From Sphingomonas sp. (lineage in GTDB: Bacteria; Pseudomonadota; Alphaproteobacteria; Sphingomonadales; Sphingomonadaceae), in the NCBI RefSeq assembly GCF_017745215.1, contig NZ_JAGHZV010000001.1, positions 434,001 to 498,000 of the forward strand: a DNA stretch of 64,000 nt, given 5' to 3'. The notes under the pieces are model-generated. The model saw only the letters and a program-made list of their open reading frames with translations. It made no database searches and was not told the origin of the DNA. Below, piece after piece: positions 51,532 to 61,046 of this stretch (position 1 is the stretch's first letter; every line of letters starts with the position of its first letter). Made by a program: the position numbers and the translations under genes.

Positions 51532-52512
51532 ATGATGCGTTCGCTTGGCTATGCGAAATTGACAGGCTATTTTGCGTCGATCACGCGACGGGTTCGCGTC
51601 GGCGCCTTCGCGGCCGGACTTGCCGCCGTTTGCCTCGCGGCACCCGCCCACGCCCAGAACGACAAGATGACGCCGATCGCCATTCCCGCGCAGCCGGGCG
51701 CGGTCGAGCTGGGGACGGGGCCGCTCCCCGGCGCCACCAATCCGGAAGTATGGCATAGCCAATATGGGAGCGTGTTCGCCCGCAACGTCACGGTCGCCAC
51801 GCTCACGCCCTTCCTGCCCGATCCCGCGAAGGCGACGGGGGCGGCGGTAGTGGTCGCGCCGGGCGGCGGGTTCCGCACGCTGTCGATGGAGAACGAAGGC
51901 TGGAACGTCGCTCGCGCGCTTGCGAAGCGGGGCGTCGCGGCGTTCGTGCTCAAATACCGGCTCGTGCAGACGCCCCCGGACATGGAAGGGTTCGAGCGCT
52001 CGATGCGCGAGATGTTCTCGGGCGTCGCCAAGGCACCGCGGATGTCGCCCGAGCAGGCGCTGGCAGGCATTGCGCCGCAGATCGCCGATGCGCGGGCCGC
52101 CTTCGCGCTGATCCGCCGCCGCGCCGCGGAATGGCATATCGATCCCGATCGGATCGGCATGGTCGGCTTCTCGGCAGGCGCGATGCTCACCATGGCCACC
52201 ACGCTCGGTGGCGAGGACGCCAAGCCGGCGTTCATCGGCAACATCTACGGCCCGCTCGCGTCGGTGACCGTACCGGCCGACGCGCCGCCACTGTTCATTG
52301 CGCTTGCCGCGGACGATCCCTTCTTCGGCAGTGCCGGTTTCGGACTGATCGAAAGCTGGAAGGCAGCCAAGCGGCCGGTCGAGTTCCACCTCTACGAGCA
52401 GGGCGGGCACGGCTTCGGCATGTATCCGAAGGAAACCACGAGCACCGGCTGGTTCGTTGCCTTCGTTGCCTGGCTGGGGATGCACGGGATGCTGAAGCCG
52501 GCGGGGCATTAG
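51532..52512 (+). CDS. Secreted alpha/beta hydrolase (acetyl-xylan-esterase-like)
   Basis: 326 residues; the signal peptide is preceded by an unusually long positive N-terminus (about 25 residues before the hydrophobic core). AAVVVAPGGGFRTLSMENEGWNVARALAKRGVAAFVLKYRL gives the oxyanion strand; the nucleophile is in VGFSAGAML; the late Asp is in AADDPFF, and the His is in YEQGGHGFGM. This form is common in polysaccharide loci, where it deacetylates sugars. It is divergent from GH95 with 103 bp between starts. Confidence 0.85.
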   Translation: MMRSLGYAKLTGYFASITRRVRVGAFAAGLAAVCLAAPAHAQNDKMTPIAIPAQPGAVELGTGPLPGATNPEVWHSQYGSVFARNVTVATLTPFLPDPAKATGAAVVVAPGGGFRTLSMENEGWNVARALAKRGVAAFVLKYRLVQTPPDMEGFERSMREMFSGVAKAPRMSPEQALAGIAPQIADARAAFALIRRRAAEWHIDPDRIGMVGFSAGAMLTMATTLGGEDAKPAFIGNIYGPLASVTVPADAPPLFIALAADDPFFGSAGFGLIESWKAAKRPVEFHLYEQGGHGFGMYPKETTSTGWFVAFVAWLGMHGMLKPAGH

Positions 52513-52536
52513 GCGTACCCCGGCGTCCTCCGGCCG

Positions 52537-53835
52537 TCATTTGAACATGCCGAGGTCGATCGCATCGGCCATCGCGCGGTTGGCGGCATCGTTGGGATGG
52601 ACATGGTCGCCGGGATCGAAGTCGGGACGAAGACGGAGCGGATCGGCTGGATCGCGCGTCGCGGCATCGAAGTCGATCACGGCGTCGAACCGTCCGCTCG
52701 TGCGGATCCAGCGATTGATTGCCTGGCGCATCGCCTCACCCTCCGCGCTGTAGAAGGGCAGGCCCTTGGTGGCCATGATCGTGCCGCCGGCGACCTTTAT
52801 GCCATGCAGATGAGCGCGTTCGACGATCTGCTCGAGGCCGGCAATGATCTGGTCCGCGGTGACGTCCTCGCTATCGGGCACGCCCGGGATGATCGACATG
52901 TTGATATCGTTGATGCCTTCGAGCAGCAGGACCCAGCGGACGCCGGGCCGCGCGAGCACGTCCTCGTCGAACCGTGCGACGGCGGCGTCGCCGGCGCCCG
53001 CCTTGAGGATGCGATTGCCCGAGATGCCGGTGTTGACCACGCTCCAGCCGCGGGTCCGCGGGTTTGCCTGGAGGCGTGCCGCCAGCAGGTCCGGCCATGA
53101 GGCGTGCGCGCCCGGGGTCGTGGCGTAGCCGTCGGTGATCGAGTCGCCGAACGCCACGATCGTTCCTCCGTCTCGGCGCGAGGTGGCGACGCTCACCCCG
53201 GCAAGCCAGAAATAGGATCTCGCGAGCTGCGGAGCGTCGAGTTGATCGGCACCGGCGACGTTTCCGGCAGCGATATAGGCGGGGTTGAGGCCGAGCGAGT
53301 GCACCGTGTTCACCGGGGTCGACTGCGGCAGGTAGATCGACACCGCGACCTCGGCCAGCGCTGGGACCGGCATGTCGATCGGATCGCTCACGGCTTTGGC
53401 GCCGGGGAAGAGCGTCAGGTCGCGCCGTCCGCCGAAGGTGACGACACGATCCGTGCCGGTGACGATCGCCGACTCCTTTCCCCTGAGCGCCGCATGCACC
53501 GCGCCGAAGGTGACGGCTGGCCCGCCTGCGGCATTGCTGAACTCGAGCCGGAAGCGCGGCCCGCCGACCGACGTCCGCACCACCATCCTCACGGTCTGAT
53601 CGGAAAGAGTCTCGGGGTAGGGGACCATCGGCGAGGGCAAGGGCGGCCGCGGTGCGGGGGCGTTCGCCGGCGCGGGACCGGCGCTCGGCGGGCGGCGCAG
53701 GGGAGGGGAGAGCGGTTGGGCGGTCCCCCAGCTCTCGATCCAACGGGCGCCGCTTGTCGTCTGCGTCTGCGCCTGCGCCGAGCCGCCCAAGGCGGCCACG
53801 CCCAATGCGATGGCCGCCGCCAATCCTCTCAACAT
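52537..53835 (-). CDS. Secreted SGNH/GDSL-family hydrolase (432 aa)
   Basis: ATG 53835 follows AGAGGGG and starts the signal peptide MLRGLAAAIALGVAALGGSAQA. A roughly 180-residue N-terminal beta domain precedes the SGNH fold: block I VAFGDSITDG (catalytic Ser), block II Gly in NTGISGN, block III GINDIN (Asn), block V DPGDHVHPND (Asp and His). SGNH enzymes deacylate polysaccharides or lipids. The pro-rich stretch PSAGPAPANAPAPRPPLPSP near residue 40-60 is a linker. Divergent from a second SGNH gene over a GCAATCGATTG-type operator. Confidence 0.88.
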   Translation of the reverse strand: MLRGLAAAIALGVAALGGSAQAQTQTTSGARWIESWGTAQPLSPPLRRPPSAGPAPANAPAPRPPLPSPMVPYPETLSDQTVRMVVRTSVGGPRFRLEFSNAAGGPAVTFGAVHAALRGKESAIVTGTDRVVTFGGRRDLTLFPGAKAVSDPIDMPVPALAEVAVSIYLPQSTPVNTVHSLGLNPAYIAAGNVAGADQLDAPQLARSYFWLAGVSVATSRRDGGTIVAFGDSITDGYATTPGAHASWPDLLAARLQANPRTRGWSVVNTGISGNRILKAGAGDAAVARFDEDVLARPGVRWVLLLEGINDINMSIIPGVPDSEDVTADQIIAGLEQIVERAHLHGIKVAGGTIMATKGLPFYSAEGEAMRQAINRWIRTSGRFDAVIDFDAATRDPADPLRLRPDFDPGDHVHPNDAANRAMADAIDLGMFK

Positions 53836-53887
53836 GTCGGTCCCCTCTTGAGGCAATCGGCGCAGGATAGCGGCGAGCGATTGCTTT

Positions 53888-53899
53888 GCAATCGATTGT
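53888..53899. promoter_or_regulatory. LacI-type operator 1 of the GCAATCGATTGC set
   Basis: GCAATCGATTGT; the inner ten bases are a perfect palindrome. It is nearly midway between the two divergent SGNH genes: 53 bp from one start and 56 bp from the other. Confidence 0.75.
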
Positions 53900-53954
53900 G
53901 AGATGCGAGGTCCATGCCTAGAGTGCGCTGAACCATGCATAGCGGGAGAGGGTG

Positions 53955-54896
53955 ATGACGACGCGAACCACGATGGCAATGTTGGCGACGGGCCTGGTGT
54001 TGTGCACCCAGGCCCGGGCGCAGACGGTTCCCGATCCCGCCGCCGAGGCGCAGCCGGGCCGGCCGCTCGCCGCGGTCAACGGTACGACGCTCCGATGTCC
54101 GCCGCCGCCGGTGCAGAGCGCCGAGCAGCGCGCCGCGCAGTTCGAGACCCGCCCGCGCGACCTCGACGAGATGTCGAAGATGGCCAAGGCCTTCATGGAC
54201 CCGACCAACCCCGCCGGCGCGCCGTTCCGCAAGCGCCAGGAAGAACAGCGAGCCACCGACTGGCCCTTCCTCTGCCGCTATCGCGAAGCGAATGCCGCGC
54301 TGAAGGAGAGCGGGAAGCCGGTCTCCGTGGTGTTCATGGGCGATTCGATCACCGAGGGCTGGATCGGTGCCCATCCGGACTTCTTCGCGCGCCACGGCTA
54401 TGTCGATCGCGGGATCAGCGGCCAGAGCAGCAGCCAGATGGTGGCGCGCTTCCAGGCCGACGTGATCGCGCTCCGGCCACGCGTGGTCCATATCATGACG
54501 GGAACCAACGACATCGGCGGCGCGACCGGCCCGATCACCGAGGACGAGTTCGTCGGCAATGTCAGCGCGATGATCGACCTGGCGAAGGCCAATGGGATCG
54601 AAGTGGTGCTGGCGAGCATTCCGCCGATGTCCCGGCTGCTGCCGCGGCCCGAGTTCGACGTCCGGCCGGTCGTCGTGCAGCTCAACCGCCGGCTTCGAGC
54701 GCTCGCGGCCGCGCGGGGCGTGACCTATGTCGACTATTACACGCCGCTGGTGGACGCATCGGGCGCGTTCGACCCGCACTTCGCCAACGATGGGGTTCAT
54801 CCGACGCGCGCGGGCTATTCGGTGATGGAGCCGCTGGCGGAAAAGGCGCTCGAGCGCGCGGTCGGCGAATGGCGACCGAGGCGCCGCTTGCGGTAA
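53955..54896 (+). CDS. Secreted SGNH/GDSL-family hydrolase (313 aa)
   Basis: A GTG directly precedes ATG 53955; ATG is used with GGGAGAGGG as ribosome site. Signal peptide through TQARAQ. Block I VVFMGDSITEGW (Ser), block II DRGISGQSS, block III TGTNDIGG (Asn), block V FANDGVHPTRAGY (Asp-x-x-His). This resembles the lipase/acetylhydrolase (PAF-AH-like, CE3-like) SGNH group often found with polysaccharide genes. It ends 60 bp from the convergent TonB receptor. Confidence 0.88.
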   Translation: MTTRTTMAMLATGLVLCTQARAQTVPDPAAEAQPGRPLAAVNGTTLRCPPPPVQSAEQRAAQFETRPRDLDEMSKMAKAFMDPTNPAGAPFRKRQEEQRATDWPFLCRYREANAALKESGKPVSVVFMGDSITEGWIGAHPDFFARHGYVDRGISGQSSSQMVARFQADVIALRPRVVHIMTGTNDIGGATGPITEDEFVGNVSAMIDLAKANGIEVVLASIPPMSRLLPRPEFDVRPVVVQLNRRLRALAAARGVTYVDYYTPLVDASGAFDPHFANDGVHPTRAGYSVMEPLAEKALERAVGEWRPRRRLR

Positions 54897-54900
54897 TCGG

Positions 54901-54943
54901 AAAAAAACCGGCGGCGCCGTTCGGGTGAAAACGGCGCCGCCGG
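54901..54943 (-). terminator. Intrinsic terminator of the minus-strand TonB receptor
   Basis: Perfect 14-bp stem (54908-54921 with 54930-54943; CCGGCGGCGCCGTT arm), 8-base loop, and seven A on the plus strand at 54901-54907, which read as U7 for the minus-strand transcript. It also lies 11 bases after the SGNH stop on the plus strand. Confidence 0.9.
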
Positions 54944-54955
54944 AGGGCTTGGAAG

Positions 54956-57091
54956 TTATTGGAAGTCGACGCGGAAGCGCATGCCAATCGTCCGCGGCGT
55001 CGGGCCCGAGCCCGACAGCGGCCCGTTGGTGCCCACGATCGTCGGCCCGCGCTCGTCGCCCAGATTGTCGCCGATCAGGGCCAGCTCATAGGCCTTGTAG
55101 CGCACCCCCAGCGTGGCGCTGATCTGGCTGTAGGGATCGGCGATGATGCCGGTCGATTGCAGGCGATTGCCGTTGCGGCTCCAGGCGAGGTTGCCGAACA
55201 CCGAGACGTCCTCGCTGACGTGCCCGTTGTACGAGGCATCGAGCCGGTAGTTGTATTCGATCGAGTTTACGATCCGCGAGCCCGGGCGGAATAGCGGGAG
55301 GGCGGCTTGCACGGCGGCATTGACGCGGTCGTACTTGCCGTCGTTGACGTTGCCGACCGCATTCAGGCTCAGGCCGGTGAGCGGCGTGCGCCAGTGGAAC
55401 TCGAAATCGATGCCCTTTGTGGTCGCGTCGCCGAAGTTCGAGAAGCCGTTCACGCCCGAGATGCCGCCCGGCGTGTTGGTCTGCATGTCCTTGAACTTGG
55501 TGATGTAGCCGTTCAGCCCGACGGAGACGTTGCGGTCCGGCGTGCGCCACTTGAGCCCGATCTCATAGTTCGTCGAGGTCTCCGGCTCGAGCTGGGTGCT
55601 CGCCGGCACGCCGGCCGCCTGCAGCGAGAGAACCTGCGCCTGCGACTGGACGATGCCGGCGCGGAAGCCCGTCGCCGCGGTGATGAACATCGTCAGATTG
55701 TCGGTCGGCAGATACGACAGGTTGACGCGCCAGGTCGTCACGCCCTTGGTCGAGGGCAGCGAGCTCGTCGAATCCTCGAAGGTGCGCTTGTCGTGATAAT
55801 AGCGCAGGCCGACGAGGGGCACGAGCTTGCCGTCGAGCAGGTCGTAGCTCAGCTCGCCGAACACCGCCCAGTTCTTGGTGATGGTGTTGTTGTCGGCATT
55901 GACCGAAACCGACGGGTTGAGCAGCTGGTTCTTCTGCGGTCCCTCGCCGTCCTGGTACTGCGCGCCGACGACCCAGTGGAAGGGGCCGGCGCCGGTCGAG
56001 TTCGCGCGGACTTCCTGCGCGAACATCTTCGGATAGAATTGGCTCGAGAAGAAGCCCGAGGGCGACAACGGGATGTAGATGCCGAAATTGCCCTTCAGAT
56101 AGCTCGTCGCGCTGGTGATCGAGAAGGAATCGAGATCCAGCGCGGCCGAGAGGCTGTAGAGCTTGAAATCGCCATTGCCGAAGCTCGGCTGGCCGGCGGT
56201 GTTCTGATAATAGGGCGGATCGACCGACGCCATCGTGCCGAGAAACTCCTGGCGCGGCCGGAAATGCCAATATTGCGCGCGGATCGAGAGATTGTCGGTC
56301 GGCTTGAACAGGCCGACGATGCGGATGTCGTCGTTGCGGACGATGTTCGCGCCATGGCGATCGGGCGTGCCGTCGTAGGGGCCGTAATAGACGTCGGCCC
56401 AGCCCGGGTTGTAACCGTGGCCACCGCTCACGCGGATGGCGAGTTTGTCCTTGACGATCGGAATCGAGACCGCGCCCGCGAACTCGGTGTTGACGTTGTC
56501 GGCACCGCGCGTGTGGCCGACCGAGGCTTCGCCGGAGAATTGGAAGTCCTGAAGGTCCGGGTCGCGCGTGTGGAAGATGAAGACGCCGCCCGACGAGCCT
56601 TGGCCGTACAGCGTGCCCTGCGGCCCGCGCAGCACTTCGACGCGCTCGAGATCCTGGAACCGGATCGGCGGCGCGATGCCGAAGTTGGTGACGATGAACG
56701 GGACGTCGTCGACGTAATAGCCGATCGGCGAATCGCCGTTGGCGTTGCTGCCGCCCGCGCCGCGCAGATTGTACGAGCGCGACGCGACCGACTGGCGCTG
56801 ACCCTCGAACGCGCCGGGAATGGCCGAGACGAGGTCGTCGACCGTGCTGATGTTGCGTTCCTTGAGATCCTCGCCGCCGAACGCCTGGATGGCGAGCGGG
56901 ACCGACTGCAGCGCCTGCGAGCCGGACTTCTGCGCGGTCACGACGATCTCGCCGTTCGCCGGCGCAGCCTCGTCCTTCGGCTGGGACGATTCTCCGGTCT
57001 GTTCTTCGGGCGCCGACTGCGCCCTTGCGTCAATGGCTGCCAGGCTCGCCGCAATCGCAAAGACGGCCACAGCGGATTGAAAACGTAGCAT
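54956..57091 (-). CDS. TonB-dependent receptor (711 aa)
   Basis: ATG 57091 follows AAAGGAGGGGAG and starts a signal peptide ending DARAQ. TonB-box-like NGEIVVTAQKSGSQALQSVPLAIQAF, plug LKERNISTVDDLVSAIPGA, RVEVLRGPQGTLYGQGSSGGVFIFHTRDP, then a barrel ending GMRFRVDFQ (Phe one residue from the end). It is smaller than the 41.8-kb receptor and of the FecA/FhuA-like plug type used for small organic ligands, so it probably takes up a smaller molecule. A perfect 14-bp palindromic operator lies 33 bp upstream of the start. Confidence 0.92.
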   Translation of the reverse strand: MLRFQSAVAVFAIAASLAAIDARAQSAPEEQTGESSQPKDEAAPANGEIVVTAQKSGSQALQSVPLAIQAFGGEDLKERNISTVDDLVSAIPGAFEGQRQSVASRSYNLRGAGGSNANGDSPIGYYVDDVPFIVTNFGIAPPIRFQDLERVEVLRGPQGTLYGQGSSGGVFIFHTRDPDLQDFQFSGEASVGHTRGADNVNTEFAGAVSIPIVKDKLAIRVSGGHGYNPGWADVYYGPYDGTPDRHGANIVRNDDIRIVGLFKPTDNLSIRAQYWHFRPRQEFLGTMASVDPPYYQNTAGQPSFGNGDFKLYSLSAALDLDSFSITSATSYLKGNFGIYIPLSPSGFFSSQFYPKMFAQEVRANSTGAGPFHWVVGAQYQDGEGPQKNQLLNPSVSVNADNNTITKNWAVFGELSYDLLDGKLVPLVGLRYYHDKRTFEDSTSSLPSTKGVTTWRVNLSYLPTDNLTMFITAATGFRAGIVQSQAQVLSLQAAGVPASTQLEPETSTNYEIGLKWRTPDRNVSVGLNGYITKFKDMQTNTPGGISGVNGFSNFGDATTKGIDFEFHWRTPLTGLSLNAVGNVNDGKYDRVNAAVQAALPLFRPGSRIVNSIEYNYRLDASYNGHVSEDVSVFGNLAWSRNGNRLQSTGIIADPYSQISATLGVRYKAYELALIGDNLGDERGPTIVGTNGPLSGSGPTPRTIGMRFRVDFQ

Positions 57092-57123
57092 TCTCCCCTC
57101 CTTTTCGCTCCCCGTTCGGGTTT

Positions 57124-57137
57124 CGCAATCGATTGCG
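57124..57137. promoter_or_regulatory. LacI-type operator 2 (CGCAATCGATTGCG)
   Basis: Perfect 14-bp palindrome centred on CG, 33 bp upstream of the TonB receptor ATG. Best conserved member of the four-site set. Confidence 0.85.
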
Positions 57138-57436
57138 TACACCAGTGCGCAACAGAATCCAAGCGGCGTGTTCACCGCTGGCCCGCGACGACGCGACGAT
57201 GGCGATTCTGTGCTTTGCGGCGCGGATCAGGACCCACACCCGAGCCATGCTCGGTTCAAGAGGCGTCGTTATTTTGAAATTGTCATTTATTATCAAAATC
57301 TTGAATCGAACGCCGTGAATCCATCCCCCTCCCGGGGCCTTGCCGGGCGGAGCACATGCGAGGGAAACAAAGGCGGCCGACGATGCATGGCGAAGTCCCG
57401 AGTTGCATCGGAAAAGCGGGAATTCTATAGGGCTGA

Positions 57437-57448
57437 GCAATCGATTGC
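57437..57448. promoter_or_regulatory. LacI-type operator 3 (GCAATCGATTGC)
   Basis: Perfect 12-bp palindrome, 30 bp upstream of the ceramidase-like ATG, where binding would block the promoter or initial transcription. Confidence 0.85.
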
Positions 57449-57477
57449 ATAATCGGACGAAATCGGAGGGAGAGCGG

Positions 57478-58944
57478 ATGTCTGAAATGTCCTCGCCGGC
57501 ACAGGCGTTGTCGGGCGCGATTCGGTACTTTGGATGGGCTGCCGCGCGCCGCGGTACGATCCTGCAGGCGAATCGCCGAGTGCGATTCGTGGCACGGAGC
57601 ATCGCCCTGCTTGCCGCACTCATCGTGCCCGCGCTTTCGCCGGCGACGGCTCAGGGTCAGCTCAGGGTCGGCGCGGCCAAGGTCGACGTCACACCCAGCG
57701 CCGACAAGATGCCCAAGACGATGCACGGCGTGCTCGACCCGCTTCACGCGCGGGCGATCGTGGTCGAGAGCGGCGGCAGCCGCGCCGCGATGGTCACGGT
57801 GGATGCGGGCGCCATCCCGACGCCGATCTGGCAGCGCGTGAGCGCGCGTGCGGCACGCGAGCTCAAGATCCCCGTCGACCAGTTCCTGCTCACCGCGACG
57901 CACACGCACAGCGCGCCCTTCGTTCGCGACCAAGCCTATGAGGACCAGATCTTCGACGCCGTTCGCAAGGCTGCCGCAGCGCTCCAGCCTGCGCGCATGG
58001 CCTATGGCACCGGCGTGTCGTACATCAACGTGAACCGCAACATCATCGATCCGGAGACGCATCGCTGGTGGGAAGGGCCCAATTACGACGGACCTTCGGA
58101 CAAGACGGTCGCGGTTGTCGAGTTCGAGACGCTCGCCGGCGCGCCGATCGCGGTCTATTACAACTACGGCGTGCACGGGGTGCTGACCGGCACGCTCGAC
58201 ATGATTAGCGCCGATATCCCCGGCGCCGCTTCCAACTACATCGAGGACTCGCTGGGCGGAAACGCGGTCGCGGTCTATTCGAACGGCGCGGCGGGCGACC
58301 AGAACCCGATCTTCTTCCAGCAGACCTATGACCTGCGCGCGATCCGCATCAAGGATTATGCTGCCCGCGGCGAGGACATCAGCAATGCCATGCCGCCGGG
58401 CGGGCAGGGGCTGGATCGCAACAATCCCCAGGTGGTCAAGCTGCTGAACCAGCAGAAGCAGATGACGCTGACGATGGGGCAGATGCTCGGCGAGGAAGTG
58501 CTCCACGTCACGCGGTCGGGGCTTGAGCGGCCGGTCTCGTCCGCCGACATCCGCGGCGTGCAGGAAACGGTGATGTGCCCGGGCCGCAAGCGGCTCGACC
58601 AGGGTCGCGCCGGCTATCCCGGCACTTATGAGGATGCCGACCCCATCGGCCTCAAGCTCAGCCTGCTCCGGATCGGCGACACGGTGATCGGCGGCGTCGA
58701 CGCCGAGATCTTCACGATGATCGCGCAGCGCTTCAAGCGCGAGTCTCCGCTCAAGCACACGATGATGGTGACACTCACCAACGGCGTCGCGGGCTCGGGC
58801 TATATCCCCAACGACGCGGCCTATGGGTTCAACACGTTCGAAGTGGTGTCGTCGCGACTCAAGCCGGGTTGCGCAGAGACGGCAATCGTCAATGGGTTCC
58901 TCGACCTGATCACGAAGACGGAAGTGCCGGCATCGGCGAACTGA
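57478..58944 (+). CDS. Neutral/alkaline ceramidase N-terminal-domain-like hydrolase, secreted
   Basis: 488 residues from ATG 57478 (GGAGGGAGAG). About 35 residues precede the apparent signal core (FVARSIALLAALIVPALSPATA); GTG 57580 is an alternative start that gives a normal signal peptide. LRVGAAKVDVTPSADKMPKTMHGVLDPLHARAIVVESG is the usual ceramidase-family opening; zinc-site HTH is in LLTATHTHSAPF, with YNYGVHGVLTG and SNGAAGDQNP following. The C-terminal Ig-like domain of true ceramidases (about 650-700 residues) is missing, so amide hydrolysis of some N-acyl compound is likely but ceramide is not assured. Confidence 0.78.
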   Translation: MSEMSSPAQALSGAIRYFGWAAARRGTILQANRRVRFVARSIALLAALIVPALSPATAQGQLRVGAAKVDVTPSADKMPKTMHGVLDPLHARAIVVESGGSRAAMVTVDAGAIPTPIWQRVSARAARELKIPVDQFLLTATHTHSAPFVRDQAYEDQIFDAVRKAAAALQPARMAYGTGVSYINVNRNIIDPETHRWWEGPNYDGPSDKTVAVVEFETLAGAPIAVYYNYGVHGVLTGTLDMISADIPGAASNYIEDSLGGNAVAVYSNGAAGDQNPIFFQQTYDLRAIRIKDYAARGEDISNAMPPGGQGLDRNNPQVVKLLNQQKQMTLTMGQMLGEEVLHVTRSGLERPVSSADIRGVQETVMCPGRKRLDQGRAGYPGTYEDADPIGLKLSLLRIGDTVIGGVDAEIFTMIAQRFKRESPLKHTMMVTLTNGVAGSGYIPNDAAYGFNTFEVVSSRLKPGCAETAIVNGFLDLITKTEVPASAN

Positions 58945-58987
58945 ACCGCAACGGCGACCGAGTCAGTCAAAGAGAAGGAGAGCGGCG

Positions 58988-60097
58988 ATGCGGCGGATCA
59001 AGCGGGGAAGCCGGATGCGTTTGTGCTTGTCGGGAGGCGTCGCCGCCCTGACGCTGTCGATGGCGGCGCCTGCATTCGCGCAGGTGCAATCGCCGAGGGA
59101 GGACGGCACGGTGGTTGTGTCCGATGCCGAAGTGCCGGTCTCCAACCTGCTGAGCCCGGAAGGCGCGGCTTATCTGCGCCACCTGATCGTCGACAAGCCC
59201 TTCGGCGAGGGGCCGCCGCTCGCCGACATCAAGGCCGAGCGCGCACGGCAGGACAAGATCATGCACGTGTTCCTCGATCCCATGCTCAAGCGCTATCCGG
59301 TCAAGATCACCGAGGAGCGGATCGGCGGGATCGTGACCGATGTCGTGATTCCCGCGGGCGGCATCGCACCGGAGAACCGCAACCGCGTGCTCATCAACGT
59401 CCATGGCGGCGGCTTCGTGACCGGCGCGCGCAGCGCATCGCTCGTCGAATCGGTGCCGCTGGCGGCGGTGATGGGGATCAAGGTCATCTCGATCGACTAT
59501 CGGATGGGCCCGGAATATCAGTTTCCCGCTGCCAGCGAGGATGTCGCAGCAGTCTATCGCGAAGTGCTGAAGACCTACGCCCCGTCGCATGTCGTGCTCT
59601 ACGGATGCTCGGCCGGCGGCATGCTGACGGCGGAATCGATCGCCTGGTTCCAGGCGCACGGCCTGCCCAACCCCGCCGCGATCGGCGTCTTCTGCGCGTC
59701 GCTCGGCAAGCTCGCGGCGGGCGATTCCGCTGCGCTGGCGATGCGGCTGCTCGGCGCGCCCGGGCGCCCAGCACCGGCGAAGGCCGCTCCGCCGCCGCCA
59801 CCGCGCGGCCCTTCCTATCTGGGCGGTGTCGCCGACGACAATCCACTCGCCTATCCGCTGGTCTCGCCGGCGGTCCTCGCCAAATTCCCGCCGACGCTGT
59901 TCATCACCGGCACCCGCGCCTTCGAGTTCAGCGCGGCGCTCAACTCGCACAACCAACTGGCCAAGGCGGGCGTCGAGAGCCAGTTTCATGGCTGGGACGG
60001 GATGTTCCACGGCTTCTTCTACAATTCCGAAATGCCGGAATCGCGCGAAGCCTATGACATCATGGCGAAATTCTTCGACGCGCACATGGCGAAATGA
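58988..60097 (+). CDS. Secreted HSL-family alpha/beta hydrolase (esterase)
   Basis: 369 residues, AAGGAGAG ribosome site, signal peptide ending PAFAQ. Hormone-sensitive-lipase signature HGGGFVTGARS; second block IDYRMGPEYQFPAASEDV; nucleophile elbow YGCSAGGML; late Asp/Glu in ITGTRAFEFS and His in GWDGMFHGFFY. HSL-type enzymes cleave short acyl or aryl esters. It lies 43 bp after the ceramidase-like gene, in one operon. Its last 38 bp overlap the convergent oxidoreductase gene. Confidence 0.87.
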   Translation: MRRIKRGSRMRLCLSGGVAALTLSMAAPAFAQVQSPREDGTVVVSDAEVPVSNLLSPEGAAYLRHLIVDKPFGEGPPLADIKAERARQDKIMHVFLDPMLKRYPVKITEERIGGIVTDVVIPAGGIAPENRNRVLINVHGGGFVTGARSASLVESVPLAAVMGIKVISIDYRMGPEYQFPAASEDVAAVYREVLKTYAPSHVVLYGCSAGGMLTAESIAWFQAHGLPNPAAIGVFCASLGKLAAGDSAALAMRLLGAPGRPAPAKAAPPPPPRGPSYLGGVADDNPLAYPLVSPAVLAKFPPTLFITGTRAFEFSAALNSHNQLAKAGVESQFHGWDGMFHGFFYNSEMPESREAYDIMAKFFDAHMAK

Positions 60098-61046
60098 TCG
60101 CCGCCCGGACGCGGTCGATCGCCTGCATCGAGCATAGCGGATCATCCGCCGCGAGTGGGAAGGGGGCGCCGTCGACGATCGTTGCCCTGATCGCGGCGAG
60201 CTGGGCGGCATAGGTGGTCGGACCAGGGACGACGATCTCGCTTCGTCCACCGCGAGCAAGGCAAGTCACTCGATGGCCGAGATGGGGCACGAGCGGATTG
60301 TCGATCGCGACGCGCCCATGCTCGCAGTCGATCTCCAGCGAAGCGCGGTGCTGGGGGGTGACCATCGAGCTTCGGATCTCGGCTTCGGCGCCCGCCGCGA
60401 ACCTCAGCGAGGCGGCGAAGGCGATATCCACGCCTGCCCGCCATGTCGCCGATGCTCGAGTGACAGTGAACGCTTCGCCGAACATTCGCCGGCACCAGGC
60501 AAGCGGATAGATGCCGAGATCCATCAGCGCGCCGCCGCCCAGCGCGCGATGCCAACGGAAATCGGCCGGGTCCTCGGCGATCGGCGTGGCGAACGTCGCG
60601 CGCACGTGACGGACCTCGCCCAACTCCCATTCCGCCAGCATTTCGCCGAGGCGGCGGAACAGGGGATGGTGCAGCGAGTGCATCGCTTCGAACGCCTGGG
60701 TTCTCGAAGCCGCGGCCGCGGCGAGGATCGCGCATGCCTCTCCGGCCGACATCGCAAAGGGCTTTTCGACGAGCACCGATTTGCCCGCGCGAAGCGCCCG
60801 GATCGCGACCTCCGCATGATGGCTGGGCGGCGTGGCAATATAGACGAGATCTACCTGGGGATCATCGATCAGCGCGTCATAGCTCGCGTGGACATTCTCG
60901 ATCGCGTGCTTCCGCGCGAACGCTCCCGCCCGTGCGGGATCGCGCGCCGCGATGGCCCGAACGTCGATCCCCGGCAGGGCGCGGGCAGGCTCGAGGATCG
61001 CGGAGACTGCGATCCGCGATGCCCCGATCAATCCGATCCGTAACGT
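60060..61046 (-). CDS. Gfo/Idh/MocA-family oxidoreductase with unusual start
   Basis: 323 residues from TTG 61031, or 328 if counted from the ACG at 61046. The Rossmann motif G-L-I-G-A-S-R-I-A begins right at the TTG, which would remove most of its first strand (TLRIG). GGGAGG lies six bases before the ACG, not at a proper distance from the TTG, so the original start was probably at the ACG position. Core: VYIATPPSHHAEVAIRALRAGKSVLVEKPFAMS with catalytic Lys in EKP, then GGGALMDLGIYPLAWCRRMFG. These enzymes oxidise sugars or cyclitols with NAD(P). A LacI-type operator lies 28 bp upstream. Confidence 0.82.
   Translation of the reverse strand, partial: TLRIGLIGASRIAVSAILEPARALPGIDVRAIAARDPARAGAFARKHAIENVHASYDALIDDPQVDLVYIATPPSHHAEVAIRALRAGKSVLVEKPFAMSAGEACAILAAAAASRTQAFEAMHSLHHPLFRRLGEMLAEWELGEVRHVRATFATPIAEDPADFRWHRALGGGALMDLGIYPLAWCRRMFGEAFTVTRASATWRAGVDIAFAASLRFAAGAEAEIRSSMVTPQHRASLEIDCEHGRVAIDNPLVPHLGHRVTCLARGGRSEIVVPGPTTYAAQLAAIRATIVDGAPFPLAADDPLCSMQAIDRVRAAIISPCARRRISP

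Larger units (their letters stand above)
57092..57477. other. Divergent regulatory region with two LacI-type operators (386 bp)
   Basis: No gene is seen. It separates the TonB receptor and the ceramidase-like gene, and holds one operator near each start (57124-57137 and 57437-57448), an AT-rich stretch around 57268-57305, and GGAGGG before ATG 57478. Two operators 300 bp apart would allow DNA looping. Confidence 0.65.
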